Assembly: GCA_021789455.1 (NCBI GenBank)
Contig: JAJYJN010000002.1
Location: forward strand, 1 to 44,249
Direction of reading: 5' to 3'
Source: a bacterium
Lineage (GTDB): Bacteria; SZUA-79; Acidulodesulfobacterales; Acidulodesulfobacteraceae
Length of the DNA: 44,249 bases
The notes below the pieces were generated by a model. The model was not told where the DNA came from. It saw only the letters and a list, made by a program, of their open reading frames with translations, and ran no database searches. Shown here one piece after another: positions 34,712-41,196 of the stretch (position 1 is the first letter of the stretch; each line of letters starts with the position of its first letter). A program made the translations under genes and the position numbers.

Positions 34712-35857
34712 TTAGATTAATTCGCAAGAAGTTTTAAGATTTTTCTTTGTATTAGTAATTTTCCATTCAGGCGCAAATTGATTCCCTACCTGTATAAAAC
34801 TCGTTTTTTTGTTCCAATTAGCAAACGAAGACTGATAGCAGTTTTTGCAATGTAGCGGCATATCGCTGGAATTTACCGTTCGCCTAAAATTCTGAAATAT
34901 TTCTGAATTCCAAATTTCCATAAACGGTTTGTTTTTATCTAAATCAAAAAATTTAAGCGATGTGGACTGGCATGGTCTTACGGTCAAGTCGGAACTTATA
35001 AATATATCCCTCCAGGCGTTAAAACAGTCTTTGTGGTATTTATCTCCCGCAACATCTTCGCCCTGCAAGTACGGCAATTTTAATTTAACGTCTAATTTTT
35101 CTGCGATTTCTTCAGCTTTTTTAAAATATTTTTCGACCAATTCTTTATTATCGTAAAGCGATTCATTAATTAAATTATTTGAAAATATCGTTAGATAAAC
35201 AACCTTTACTTCTTCTAATCCTAAATCGTAAGCAAGATTAACTAAGTCTGGTAGTTCTTGTATGTTGGATTTCATTGCCGTAAAAACAAAATTCATATAA
35301 GGGTAGGAAAGTTTTAATTCTTTTTTTTCCCCCTGCAATAATTTTATATTCGATATTATTTTGTTAAAGTCTGAATGTTTTCTAATCGAATTGTTTGTAT
35401 CAGGAGTTGCACCGTCTAAACTTATCGCAATTATATCTGTTTTATAATTAATGACGTCGTTTATGAATTTATCGAGAAGCATTCCATTAGTAACGAAGTA
35501 TTTTCTAACGTTATAATTAGATAATCGTTTAAGGAATTCCGAAAAATCTGGATGAACTGTCGGTTCTCCCCAGCCGAACAAAGCTACTTCTTCCGCTGAT
35601 TCTAAGACGTTTTTAATATATGAGAGTATGTTTACGTCTAAGTATGATTTTTTAAATTCTACTTCGTCCCTTCCGCACATAATGCATTTTAAATTACAGG
35701 CACTGGTTAATTCCAGTAGAATTCTCCTAGGATAGGATTTTAAAACAGTTTTTCCTTCTTCCATTTCACTGATATTAAGTGAACTATTGTCGGACTGAAA
35801 AGGATTAAGTTCTCTCGTCTGTAAAAGTTCTTTTGTTTTTGCCCTTAAAATTTGCAT
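34712..35857 (-). CDS. radical SAM/SPASM protein
   Basis: LELTSACNLKCIMCGRDEVE carries the CxxxCxxC cluster site (C54, C58, C61 from ATG 35857). VALFGWGEPTVHPDFSEFL is the GE motif, and C-terminal cysteines (RPCQSTSLKF, HCKNCYQSSFANW) fit a SPASM auxiliary site. ATG 35857 follows the rfbF stop directly; an upstream start at 35890 would overlap rfbF. It is the only radical SAM gene on this strand and lies between rfbF and the SDR, so it may modify the sugar nucleotide made there. Confidence 0.83.
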   Translation of the reverse strand: MQILRAKTKELLQTRELNPFQSDNSSLNISEMEEGKTVLKSYPRRILLELTSACNLKCIMCGRDEVEFKKSYLDVNILSYIKNVLESAEEVALFGWGEPTVHPDFSEFLKRLSNYNVRKYFVTNGMLLDKFINDVINYKTDIIAISLDGATPDTNNSIRKHSDFNKIISNIKLLQGEKKELKLSYPYMNFVFTAMKSNIQELPDLVNLAYDLGLEEVKVVYLTIFSNNLINESLYDNKELVEKYFKKAEEIAEKLDVKLKLPYLQGEDVAGDKYHKDCFNAWRDIFISSDLTVRPCQSTSLKFFDLDKNKPFMEIWNSEIFQNFRRTVNSSDMPLHCKNCYQSSFANWNKKTSFIQVGNQFAPEWKITNTKKNLKTSCELI

Positions 35858-35858
35858 A

Positions 35859-36653
35859 TTAATCGTCTTTCCATAGCTTCCAAGGGGCATTTCCGCTATC
35901 CCACATATTATTTAAATTCGATTTGTCTCTAATGGTATCCATGCATTTCCACATGCCTTTGTGTTTATAAGCCGTTAGTTCGCCGTTTTTTGCAATTTTT
36001 TCTAGGGGTTCTTTTTCCAATATAGTACCGTCGCCCTTAATATAATCGAATATTCCTTGTTCCGCTACAAAAAAACCGCCGTTTATCCATGCGTTGTCCC
36101 CTTTTGGCTTTTCTAAGAATTTAAGAATAGCGTCGGTTTTTGAGTCGATATCGAGCAAGCCAAATCTTCCTTCCGGCTGGACGGCCGTCATAGTTATTAG
36201 TTTCTTGCTTTTATTATGAAATTTTACGAGCTTTGAAATATCTACGTCGGATACGCCGTCTCCGTATGTGAAAAGAAAAGGAGAATTTCCGATATAGTCT
36301 TTAACTTTTTTTATCCTGCCGCCGGTCTGGGTGTTAAGTCCGGTATCGACAAGGGTAATTTTCCAGGGTTCCGCTTTGCATTTATGGATTTTCATCGAAT
36401 TATCCGATAAGTCTATAGTAACGTCGGACTGGTATAAAAAATAATTTGCAAAATATTCTCTTATCATATATCCCTTATAACCTAAGCAGATTATAAAATC
36501 GTTAAATCCGTAATGGGAGTATATTTTCATTATGTGCCACAGAATAGGCTTTCCTCCTATTTCCACCATTGGCTTGGGACGCATTTCGGTTTCTTCGGCG
36601 AGCCTCGTTCCAAGCCCGCCTGCAAGGATTACTACTTTCATGCTTTTTTCCAT
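35859..36653 (-). CDS. rfbF: glucose-1-phosphate cytidylyltransferase
   Basis: Makes CDP-glucose from glucose 1-phosphate and CTP. VVILAGGLGTRLAEETEMRP, then KPMVEIGGKPILWHIMKIYS, FNDFIICLGYKGYMIREYF, GDGVSDVDI and GMWKCMDTIRDK are specific to RfbF, and the length is typical. The protein may start at ATG 36653 or at 36641 (MKVVILAGG), where family homology begins; the SD is poor for both. It is first gene of the - strand block, but CDP-glucose 4,6-dehydratase (rfbG), its usual partner, is absent from the window. Confidence 0.93.
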   Translation of the reverse strand: MEKSMKVVILAGGLGTRLAEETEMRPKPMVEIGGKPILWHIMKIYSHYGFNDFIICLGYKGYMIREYFANYFLYQSDVTIDLSDNSMKIHKCKAEPWKITLVDTGLNTQTGGRIKKVKDYIGNSPFLFTYGDGVSDVDISKLVKFHNKSKKLITMTAVQPEGRFGLLDIDSKTDAILKFLEKPKGDNAWINGGFFVAEQGIFDYIKGDGTILEKEPLEKIAKNGELTAYKHKGMWKCMDTIRDKSNLNNMWDSGNAPWKLWKDD

Positions 36654-36749
36654 ACCTTATAATCGGAAGAAAGGGCGGGGTTCTTGAATGTCGATACTGT
36701 CAAATTAAAATATGATGAAATAAATATAAATTATCTTTTTTATATAGAC

Positions 36750-36773
36750 AAGCATGCTCGTACCTATTTACCC
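36750..36773. repeat. left copy of 24-bp imperfect direct repeat flanking the TA zone
   Basis: AAGCATGCTCGTACCTATTT then ACCC matches 41119-41142 at 20 of 24 positions in the same orientation. It lies in the intergenic region between rfbF and vapB, just outside the first toxin-antitoxin pair. Confidence 0.55.
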
Positions 36774-36776
36774 AAA

Positions 36777-36802
36777 ATTACTAAAGTACAATTACTAAAG
36801 TA
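36777..36802. repeat. two 12-bp direct repeats before the vapBC promoter
   Basis: ATTACTAAAGTA occurs at 36777-36788 and again at 36791-36802 (14-base period), ending 3 bases before the vapBC -35 box. The placement suits a regulator site, perhaps autoregulation by VapB/VapBC; binding is inferred. Confidence 0.55.
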
Positions 36803-36805
36803 AAA

Positions 36806-36834
36806 TTGACATATTTAATATTATCGCATATAAT
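36806..36834 (+). promoter_or_regulatory. consensus sigma-70 promoter of vapBC
   Basis: A perfect TTGACA (36806-36811), exactly 17 bases, then a perfect TATAAT (36829-36834). Transcription would begin near 36841, followed by AGGAGGT and the vapB ATG. An unusually perfect promoter for this window. Confidence 0.85.
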
Positions 36835-36860
36835 AAAAACATATATAGGAGGTGCATAAT

Positions 36861-37100
36861 ATGCGTGCTACATTAAACATATCAGACGACCTTATTTCTA
36901 AAGTCCAGCAGATTACCGGTGAAAAATCTAAAACTAAGGCTATTACTACAGCGATGGAAGAATTCTTAAGACAAAAAAATATTAAGAAACTCATATCCTT
37001 AAGGGGTAAAATCGAAATGGATTACGACTGGGAAAAGGAAGAAAAAAAGGAGTTAAAGGCGCAGGAGGAGAGAAATGCCGGGTTTGAAAGAATTAAATAG
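36861..37100 (+). CDS. vapB: VapB-type antitoxin
   Basis: The protein starts MRATLNISDDLISKVQQITG, with KSKTKAITTAMEEFLRQ following: a ribbon-helix-helix DNA-binding region, as in VapB antitoxins that neutralise PIN toxins. The C-terminus is charged (DYDWEKEEKKEL) and should bind VapC. ATG 36861 follows AGGAGGTG at ideal distance; an upstream GTG at 36852 is part of the SD. vapC overlaps its 3' end by 26 bases. Confidence 0.88.
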   Translation: MRATLNISDDLISKVQQITGEKSKTKAITTAMEEFLRQKNIKKLISLRGKIEMDYDWEKEEKKELKAQEERNAGFERIK

Positions 37101-37497
37101 CTTTAATAACGGGGATAAGCCAGATATTCTTGCGGATACCAATGTATGGATAGAGTTTTTTAAGCCGCACTCGGAAATAGGGGCAAAATTAGAGTCGCTT
37201 CTATTGGAAAGTAATGTGTGGGTTTGCGGCATTATCATTTTTGAGTTAGTACAGGGAATAAAATCCGAAAAGGAAAGAGCGTCAGTTCAGGAAACGCTGT
37301 CGGGCTTAAGATATGCCGAGATGAGTAAAAATCTATGGATAAAAGCCGGAAATTTATCGGCGGCGTTAAAAAGGAAAGGTTTTACTATCCCACTTTCGGA
37401 TATTTTAATTTCATCGATAGCAATGGAAAACGGTTTTGCCGTTTTCACTCTGGATAATCACTTTAACCTGGTGCCGGACTTGAAGATATATAAATAA
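37075..37497 (+). CDS. vapC: VapC PIN-domain toxin
   Basis: A PIN-domain ribonuclease: ILADTNVWIEFF (first Asp), IIIFELVQGIKSE (Glu), GFTIPLSDILISSIAM (third acidic residue) and FTLDNHFNLVPDL (last Asp). All expected acidic residues are present, so it is probably active against RNA. AGGAGGAG precedes the ATG inside vapB. Overlap with vapB supports translational coupling of toxin and antitoxin. Confidence 0.9.
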   Translation: MPGLKELNSFNNGDKPDILADTNVWIEFFKPHSEIGAKLESLLLESNVWVCGIIIFELVQGIKSEKERASVQETLSGLRYAEMSKNLWIKAGNLSAALKRKGFTIPLSDILISSIAMENGFAVFTLDNHFNLVPDLKIYK

Positions 37498-37544
37498 ACA
37501 AATAATAAATTATAAATGAATAAAAAAACGGCGGCAATTTTTCT

Positions 37545-38036
37545 CTAATCCTTATTTTCCGGCTTTTTTGAATTTTGTAAATGAATCGATATAGACTCTA
37601 TTTCGGTATTTATTTTCATCAATGCGTCCGGTAATTTTTTTACTAAAACTTCTACTTTCTCTGGATTAATTTTATAAGAATAAATATTTCTTACTATATG
37701 CATGAATCCAAGGTAATCTTCCAAAACATTTTTAAGTTCCTCCGAAATAACCGGCGGCCTTACTCCAGGAATTTCAGAAGCCATCTGCAGTAATAATTCG
37801 TGATGCCAATTAGATCCTGAGGGCATGGATTCATCGATGCCGGATGCTATCTTTTGAAATATTCTTTCTAATCCCGTATAAAAACTCTGGATATTAAAAG
37901 CGGCAGCGTCCACGTAATGCTCGTCGTCGTTAGTTTTTGCTTTTTCCCATTGTTTTAAAATTCTATCGCCGATTTTGTTTATTTCTATTAATTCGGAATT
38001 TAAACGTCCCGCTATAACCGCCGCTTTTTTGTTCAT
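37545..38036 (-). CDS. HepT-like HEPN ribonuclease toxin
   Basis: A HEPN/HepT-family helical protein: the segment AAFNIQSFYTGLERIFQKIA, the NWHHELLLQMASEIPGVRPP block, and LGFMHIVRNIYSYKI, which fits the RNase motif (Rx4-6H pattern appears here as HIVRNIYSY, with R-N-x-Y). Such proteins pair with a MNT nucleotidyltransferase antitoxin. The adjacent gene (38033-38251, overlapping by ATGA) is such a partner but is truncated. The toxin could be inactive, controlled by another MNT, or lost in function. Confidence 0.72.
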   Translation of the reverse strand: MNKKAAVIAGRLNSELIEINKIGDRILKQWEKAKTNDDEHYVDAAAFNIQSFYTGLERIFQKIASGIDESMPSGSNWHHELLLQMASEIPGVRPPVISEELKNVLEDYLGFMHIVRNIYSYKINPEKVEVLVKKLPDALMKINTEIESISIHLQNSKKPENKD

Positions 38037-38251
38037 AGCTCTATACCGTCCTTAGTTATGCTGTATAATAAGCTTTCCGAAGCATCTCCTGCATCTACTA
38101 AATCGACTTTAAATTTTTTACCGTAATACGATGCAAAAACTACGGCTTTAAAGAAAATATCGCAGGGTATTCCCCATACTGCTATATCTATATCGGAACC
38201 TTCCTTCAATGGATTTTTGACAGAGGGAAGAAAAAGACTTTTATGTTTCGG
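38033..38251 (-). pseudogene. truncated MNT-type nucleotidyltransferase (HepT partner)
   Basis: A frame on the - strand, open from 38251 to TGA at 38035-38033, overlaps the HepT start as ATGA, the normal antitoxin-toxin layout. It reads KSLFLPSVKNPLKEGSDIDIAV, WGIPCDIFFKAVVFASYYGK and KFKVDLVDAGDASESLL. The GSDIDIAV segment carries the nucleotidyltransferase metal-binding Asp pair, but the canonical FGSRARG part just before it is garbled and there is no ATG with SD. The N-terminus is lost or frame-shifted, so it is probably non-functional. Confidence 0.7.
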
Positions 38252-38695
38252 TTATTACATTTGGAGAATTATATAAATGCATAGACAGACTTCCACAATC
38301 TAAAAAGAAAAATAATCTTTTAAACTGGGTTAATGCCGATATACCTTCTTTAATAATACTTTCCTTTAAAAACGGATTTATTTTATAATGCTCCCAGTCT
38401 TTTTTACTTTCTATGAGCAGGCTAAAAACACTGCCGTGATATTTTTTATCTATATTAAGTAAAGCGTTCCCATATATATCGTCTTCTACTTCAGGATTTA
38501 CGCCGCCTTCAAGCAGTATTAAAAGGTCTATGGAAAACGACCCGTTCTATTTAGATGTTTTAAATGAACTTCTATCTAAATTAATTATAGTCGATGATGT
38601 AAATATTTATTACTAATTTACAAAATACCTGCCTAAAAACGACGGAATTATTTTGTATTCGCCAGTTTTAACGATATAGATTTTTCAAATACCAT
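38241..38695 (-). pseudogene. second decayed nucleotidyltransferase gene
   Basis: A GGGAGG site and ATG at 38695 start a short frame (MVFEKSISLKLANTK) that stops at 38648; further stops follow. A 101-codon frame without a start then runs from 38546 to 38241: SFSIDLLILLEGGVNPEVEDD, NIDKKYHGSVFSLLIESKKD and INPFLKESIIKEGI. This is the downstream part of a nucleotidyltransferase-fold protein; the SIDLLILL segment and the hpFl-x-x-I-x-EGi ending are characteristic. The gene is split by at least two lesions. With the fragment at 38033 this shows two degraded antitoxin-type genes side by side. Confidence 0.6.
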
Positions 38696-38756
38696 AATTT
38701 TAACCTCCCAGAGACTTTTTGGAACAAAATTTTAAATAAATACCAAAAAAGTCAGG

Positions 38757-38790
38757 TTTATTTATTCTCATACTCCCGATTGTATTTGCG
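38757..38790. repeat. dispersed intergenic repeat, copy A
   Basis: TTTATTTATTCTCATACTCC opens the copy, followed by CGATTGTATTTGCG. It shares the string TTATT..TTCTC.TACTCCC..CTGCATTTGCCG with copies at 39456 and 41068. It lies before the mazEF promoter. Confidence 0.5.
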
Positions 38791-38824
38791 CGTAGTCCGG
38801 CTTTTTAAAAATTATATAAAATTA

Positions 38825-38853
38825 TTGATATTTATAAGTAAATACATTATAAT
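38825..38853 (+). promoter_or_regulatory. sigma-70-like promoter of mazEF, leaderless
   Basis: TTGATA (38825-38830), 17 bases, TATAAT (38848-38853). The start of transcription would fall at about 38860-38861, which is the A of the mazE ATG. No SD precedes this ATG, so mazE is probably read from a leaderless mRNA. Confidence 0.7.
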
Positions 38854-38860
38854 TACATAT

Positions 38861-39112
38861 ATGAAAATAAATTTAATATCGGTAGGAAATTCAAAAGGTA
38901 TAAGAATTCCTTCGACCGTTCTTAAGCAATGCGATATTAAGGATGAAATTATCCTTGAAGTTAAAAATAATACCGTAATATTAAAACCGTCAAAGAAAAA
39001 GCCGAGAAGCGGCTGGAACGAAGCTTTTAAGCTTATGAAAAAACGAGGCGAAGATTTGCTCCTTATAGGCGACGATTTAGACATAGAAAAGGACGACTGG
39101 CAATGGCAATAA
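38861..39112 (+). CDS. mazE: MazE-type antitoxin (AbrB/SpoVT fold)
   Basis: 83 aa from ATG 38861: KINLISVGNSKGIRIPSTVL is the swapped-hairpin AbrB DNA-binding motif, and KNNTVILKPSKKKPRSGWNE then KKRGEDLLLIGDDLDIEKDD forms the acidic tail that covers MazF. An upstream in-frame start at 38780 would lie in the promoter and is not credible. It overlaps mazF by 10 bases. Confidence 0.87.
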   Translation: MKINLISVGNSKGIRIPSTVLKQCDIKDEIILEVKNNTVILKPSKKKPRSGWNEAFKLMKKRGEDLLLIGDDLDIEKDDWQWQ

Positions 39113-39426
39113 GCCGGTACGATATATATCTCGTCAATTTAGATCCTACTTTAGGACATGAAATAAAAAAGACCCGCCCTTGCATAGTAATATCCCCAGA
39201 CGAAATGAACAATAACATAGATACAATTATAATTGTGCCGATGACTACTAAATCGCACGATTATCCTACAAGGATAAAAATGCGATTTGACGGTAAGACA
39301 AGCTGGATCGTCTTAGACCAGATAAGAACTATTGACAAGCAACGTTTAATTAAAAAAATAGGAAAAGCCGGACAATTAACCGTTGCAACAATTAAATCGG
39401 TTATTATGGAAATGCTCGTAGATTAA
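39103..39426 (+). CDS. mazF: MazF/PemK toxin endoribonuclease
   Basis: A 107-aa MazF: RYDIYLVNLDPTLGHEIKKTRPCIVISPDEMN (conserved core), IIIVPMTTKSHDYPTRIKM and SWIVLDQIRTIDKQRLIKKIG. MazF cleaves mRNA at short sequences; its antitoxin is encoded just upstream with overlap. The catalytic-region KKTRPCIVIS is intact, so it should be an active toxin. Confidence 0.93.
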   Translation: MAISRYDIYLVNLDPTLGHEIKKTRPCIVISPDEMNNNIDTIIIVPMTTKSHDYPTRIKMRFDGKTSWIVLDQIRTIDKQRLIKKIGKAGQLTVATIKSVIMEMLVD

Positions 39427-39455
39427 AAATTATAAAAACCAAAAACGGTGTCTGA

Positions 39456-39489
39456 TTTATTATTCTCTTACTCCCATCTGCATTTGCCG
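39456..39489. repeat. dispersed intergenic repeat, copy B
   Basis: TTTATTATTCTCTTACTCCC then ATCTGCATTTGCCG, related to copies at 38757 and 41068. It is in the gap of 221 bases after mazF, in which I see no gene. It is preceded by GGTGTCTGA, a half-palindrome string like those in aroC. Confidence 0.5.
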
Positions 39490-39647
39490 CCCCCGTCGCC
39501 GTCGTTGTAGATAAAGTCCACCGGTTAAAATTAAAACCCGATAAGAATTCATTTTATATTTTTTTTAAGATTTATTGATGAAGATAAATAATTTAATTTT
39601 AAGTTATTGCAATTATTTTAAGGGGGGTACCCCAAGAAATTCAAAAC

Positions 39648-39887
39648 ATGGTCGAAAAAGAATCTGAAAAAAATGGCATAAGCATAAATAAAGCTTTTAT
39701 TTCTTTAACTGCAAAAGCATTATCTTCAAACGGCAAAATAAACAAAAGAAGTTCGCGCAAGAAAACGGTTTACCGCGACCTTGATTCTTTGTCCGGATTA
39801 TTGACCAAAGAAGAGGCAAAAATATTTGAAGAAAATTTATATTTACAAAGAAAAATCGACGATAATATATGGAAAGCAGGAAAATAA
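39648..39887 (+). CDS. small antitoxin, probably N-terminally shortened
   Basis: The visible protein begins MVEKESEKNGISINKAFISL, then TAKAL and KKTVYRDLDSLSGLLTKEEA. The first part looks like the second half of a ribbon-helix-helix domain. The frame is open upstream (GVPQEIQN before the ATG), as if the normal start was lost. AAGGGGGG lies 25 bases upstream of this ATG, too far for an ideal SD. It overlaps the shortened VapC at 39869. I read it as a remnant or reduced antitoxin for that toxin. Confidence 0.55.
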   Translation: MVEKESEKNGISINKAFISLTAKALSSNGKINKRSSRKKTVYRDLDSLSGLLTKEEAKIFEENLYLQRKIDDNIWKAGK

Positions 39888-40054
39888 TATTAGATACGAG
39901 TGCGTTTTCAGCTTTTTTACGAAATCAAGAAACTCCCGTTCCTTCCAATGATGCATGGATTGCCGCATCCGCAATGGAGCACGGCTTAATAGTCGTTACG
40001 ACCGACAGACATTATCTTAATATACCTCAGGTTATAACGGAATTTTATAAATAA
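39869..40054 (+). pseudogene. PIN-domain toxin with internal deletion
   Basis: Only 61 aa: the first strand and Asp of a PIN domain (KIILDTSAFSAFLRNQ) is joined directly to the last third (PSNDAWIAASAMEHGLIVVTTDRHYLNIPQV). About 70 central residues normally carrying the second acidic residue are missing. The frame across the join is intact, so the deletion was in frame. The protein cannot be a normal nuclease. Confidence 0.8.
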
Positions 40055-40161
40055 TATTAGCTATAATTAATTATAATAGAAAAGATTAAAAAGATACCTG
40101 AATTTTTTATCGATTTTAATGCTTATTGAAACTAATTTGGATTAGTTAGCTATTAACGCTA

Positions 40162-40185
40162 TATTATGCTATAATATGCATAATA
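40162..40185 (+). promoter_or_regulatory. operator-like inverted repeat over the -10 box of fic
   Basis: TATTATGC (40162-40169) and its exact reverse complement GCATAATA (40178-40185) flank TATAATAT, which contains a perfect TATAAT -10 box. The -35 is weak (TTAGCT). GGGAG precedes the ATG at 40206. Outer TTAGCT/AGCTAA strings nest around it. A repressor bound here would block the promoter; the regulator is unknown. Confidence 0.5.
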
Positions 40186-40205
40186 ATTAACGGGAGCTAA
40201 TCATT

Positions 40206-41009
40206 ATGCATAGCGAGGATGTAGATTTAAAGCTTCTAAAGGTTGACAAATTAAACGCCGAAATATCTGAATATAAATCCGCCTATAAAAACTTCGCTCT
40301 CAAACTGAAAGATTTTTTCAGGGTGCAATCGGTCTATTCCACTAATGCGATAGAGGGCAATACGCTTTCTTTGGATGAAACTAAAGTTGTAATAGAAGAA
40401 GGTATAACCATAGGCGGAAAAAGTCTAAGAGAACACCTCGAGGCGGTAAATTCCGCCAAAGCATACGATTTTATATATACCCTTTTAAATAAAGAAATAA
40501 CCGAAAGCGATATTCTTGAATGCCACAGACTCGTCTTGTCGGGAATAGATATTAATAATGCTGGAAAATACCGGAGAGAACCGGTATTTATAACCGGAAC
40601 GGAATTTGCGCCGCCGCATTACGATAAAATTCCCGAACTAATGAAAAAGTTCGTAAAAAAATTAAACGATAAAAATAAACATTTGCATCCCCTGATTAAT
40701 GCGGCCGATTTACATGCCGAGTTTGAATCTATGCATCCTTTTATAGACGGCAACGGAAGAACGGGGCGGTTTATAACAAGCCTCGATCTGATTAATAAAG
40801 GGTACGTCCCTTATATAGTTTATCCAGTTCAAAGGGTAAACTATATAAGCAGCTTAAAAACTTATCAGAACAAAGGCGATAATTCAGAAATAAGAAAATT
40901 TTTAGTTGAAAACGTTTATGAAACAACTAAGGCGTTGCATAGGTTTCTGCGAAATTCTATAACAGGAAAAGGGTTTGCGGGAGAAAGCGCCAGCGCCGTT
41001 AAGCATTAA
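40206..41009 (+). CDS. Fic domain protein (AMP transferase), class II-like
   Basis: [12 protein letters not shown] at about residues 177-188 is the complete HxFx(D/E)GNGRxxR catalytic motif, so it should transfer AMP (or another nucleotide part) to target protein hydroxyls. TNAIEGN (46-52) carries the inhibitory (S/T)xxxE(G/N) motif at the N-terminal side, as in self-inhibited Fic enzymes, so it needs no separate antitoxin. It lies at the right-hand end of the TA zone and may be regulated by the inverted repeat over its -10 box. Confidence 0.88.
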   Translation: MHSEDVDLKLLKVDKLNAEISEYKSAYKNFALKLKDFFRVQSVYSTNAIEGNTLSLDETKVVIEEGITIGGKSLREHLEAVNSAKAYDFIYTLLNKEITESDILECHRLVLSGIDINNAGKYRREPVFITGTEFAPPHYDKIPELMKKFVKKLNDKNKHLHPLINAADLHAEFESMHPFIDGNGRTGRFITSLDLINKGYVPYIVYPVQRVNYISSLKTYQNKGDNSEIRKFLVENVYETTKALHRFLRNSITGKGFAGESASAVKH

Positions 41010-41067
41010 ATTTCAAAACTGGATGCCTTTACGCAAAATAATTTAGCAGGAGGGAATGGTGGCGGAC

Positions 41068-41102
41068 TATTTATTTCATTACTCCCCGCCTGCATTTGTC
41101 GG
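41068..41102. repeat. dispersed intergenic repeat, copy C
   Basis: CTATTTATTTCATTACTCCC then CGCCTGCATTTGTCGG, related to copies at 38757 and 39456. Between fic and the antiporter (187 bases), where I see no gene. Confidence 0.5.
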
Positions 41103-41118
41103 CTTTTTTATAACGGTA

Positions 41119-41142
41119 AGTATGTTCGTACCTATCTACCAC
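41119..41142. repeat. right copy of 24-bp imperfect direct repeat flanking the TA zone
   Basis: AAGTATGTTCGTACCTATCT then ACCA matches 36750-36773 at 20 of 24 positions, same orientation. The two copies bracket the whole set of toxin-antitoxin genes and remnants. Confidence 0.55.
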
Positions 41143-41159
41143 CGTTCAGGCGATATCCT

Positions 41160-41188
41160 TTGACTTTTTTATCAAAAAAGGCTATAAA
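41160..41188 (+). promoter_or_regulatory. sigma-70-like promoter of the antiporter, leaderless
   Basis: TTGACT (41160-41165), 17 bases, TATAAA (41183-41188). The predicted first base of the transcript lies at about 41195-41197, at the ATG itself. No SD is present, so a leaderless start is likely, as for mazE. Confidence 0.6.
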
Positions 41189-41196
41189 AGTAATAT

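Noticed and set aside
38530..38616. small plus-strand ORF MENDPFYLDVLNELL...
   Set aside because: No SD; it lies antisense to a recognisable nucleotidyltransferase remnant.
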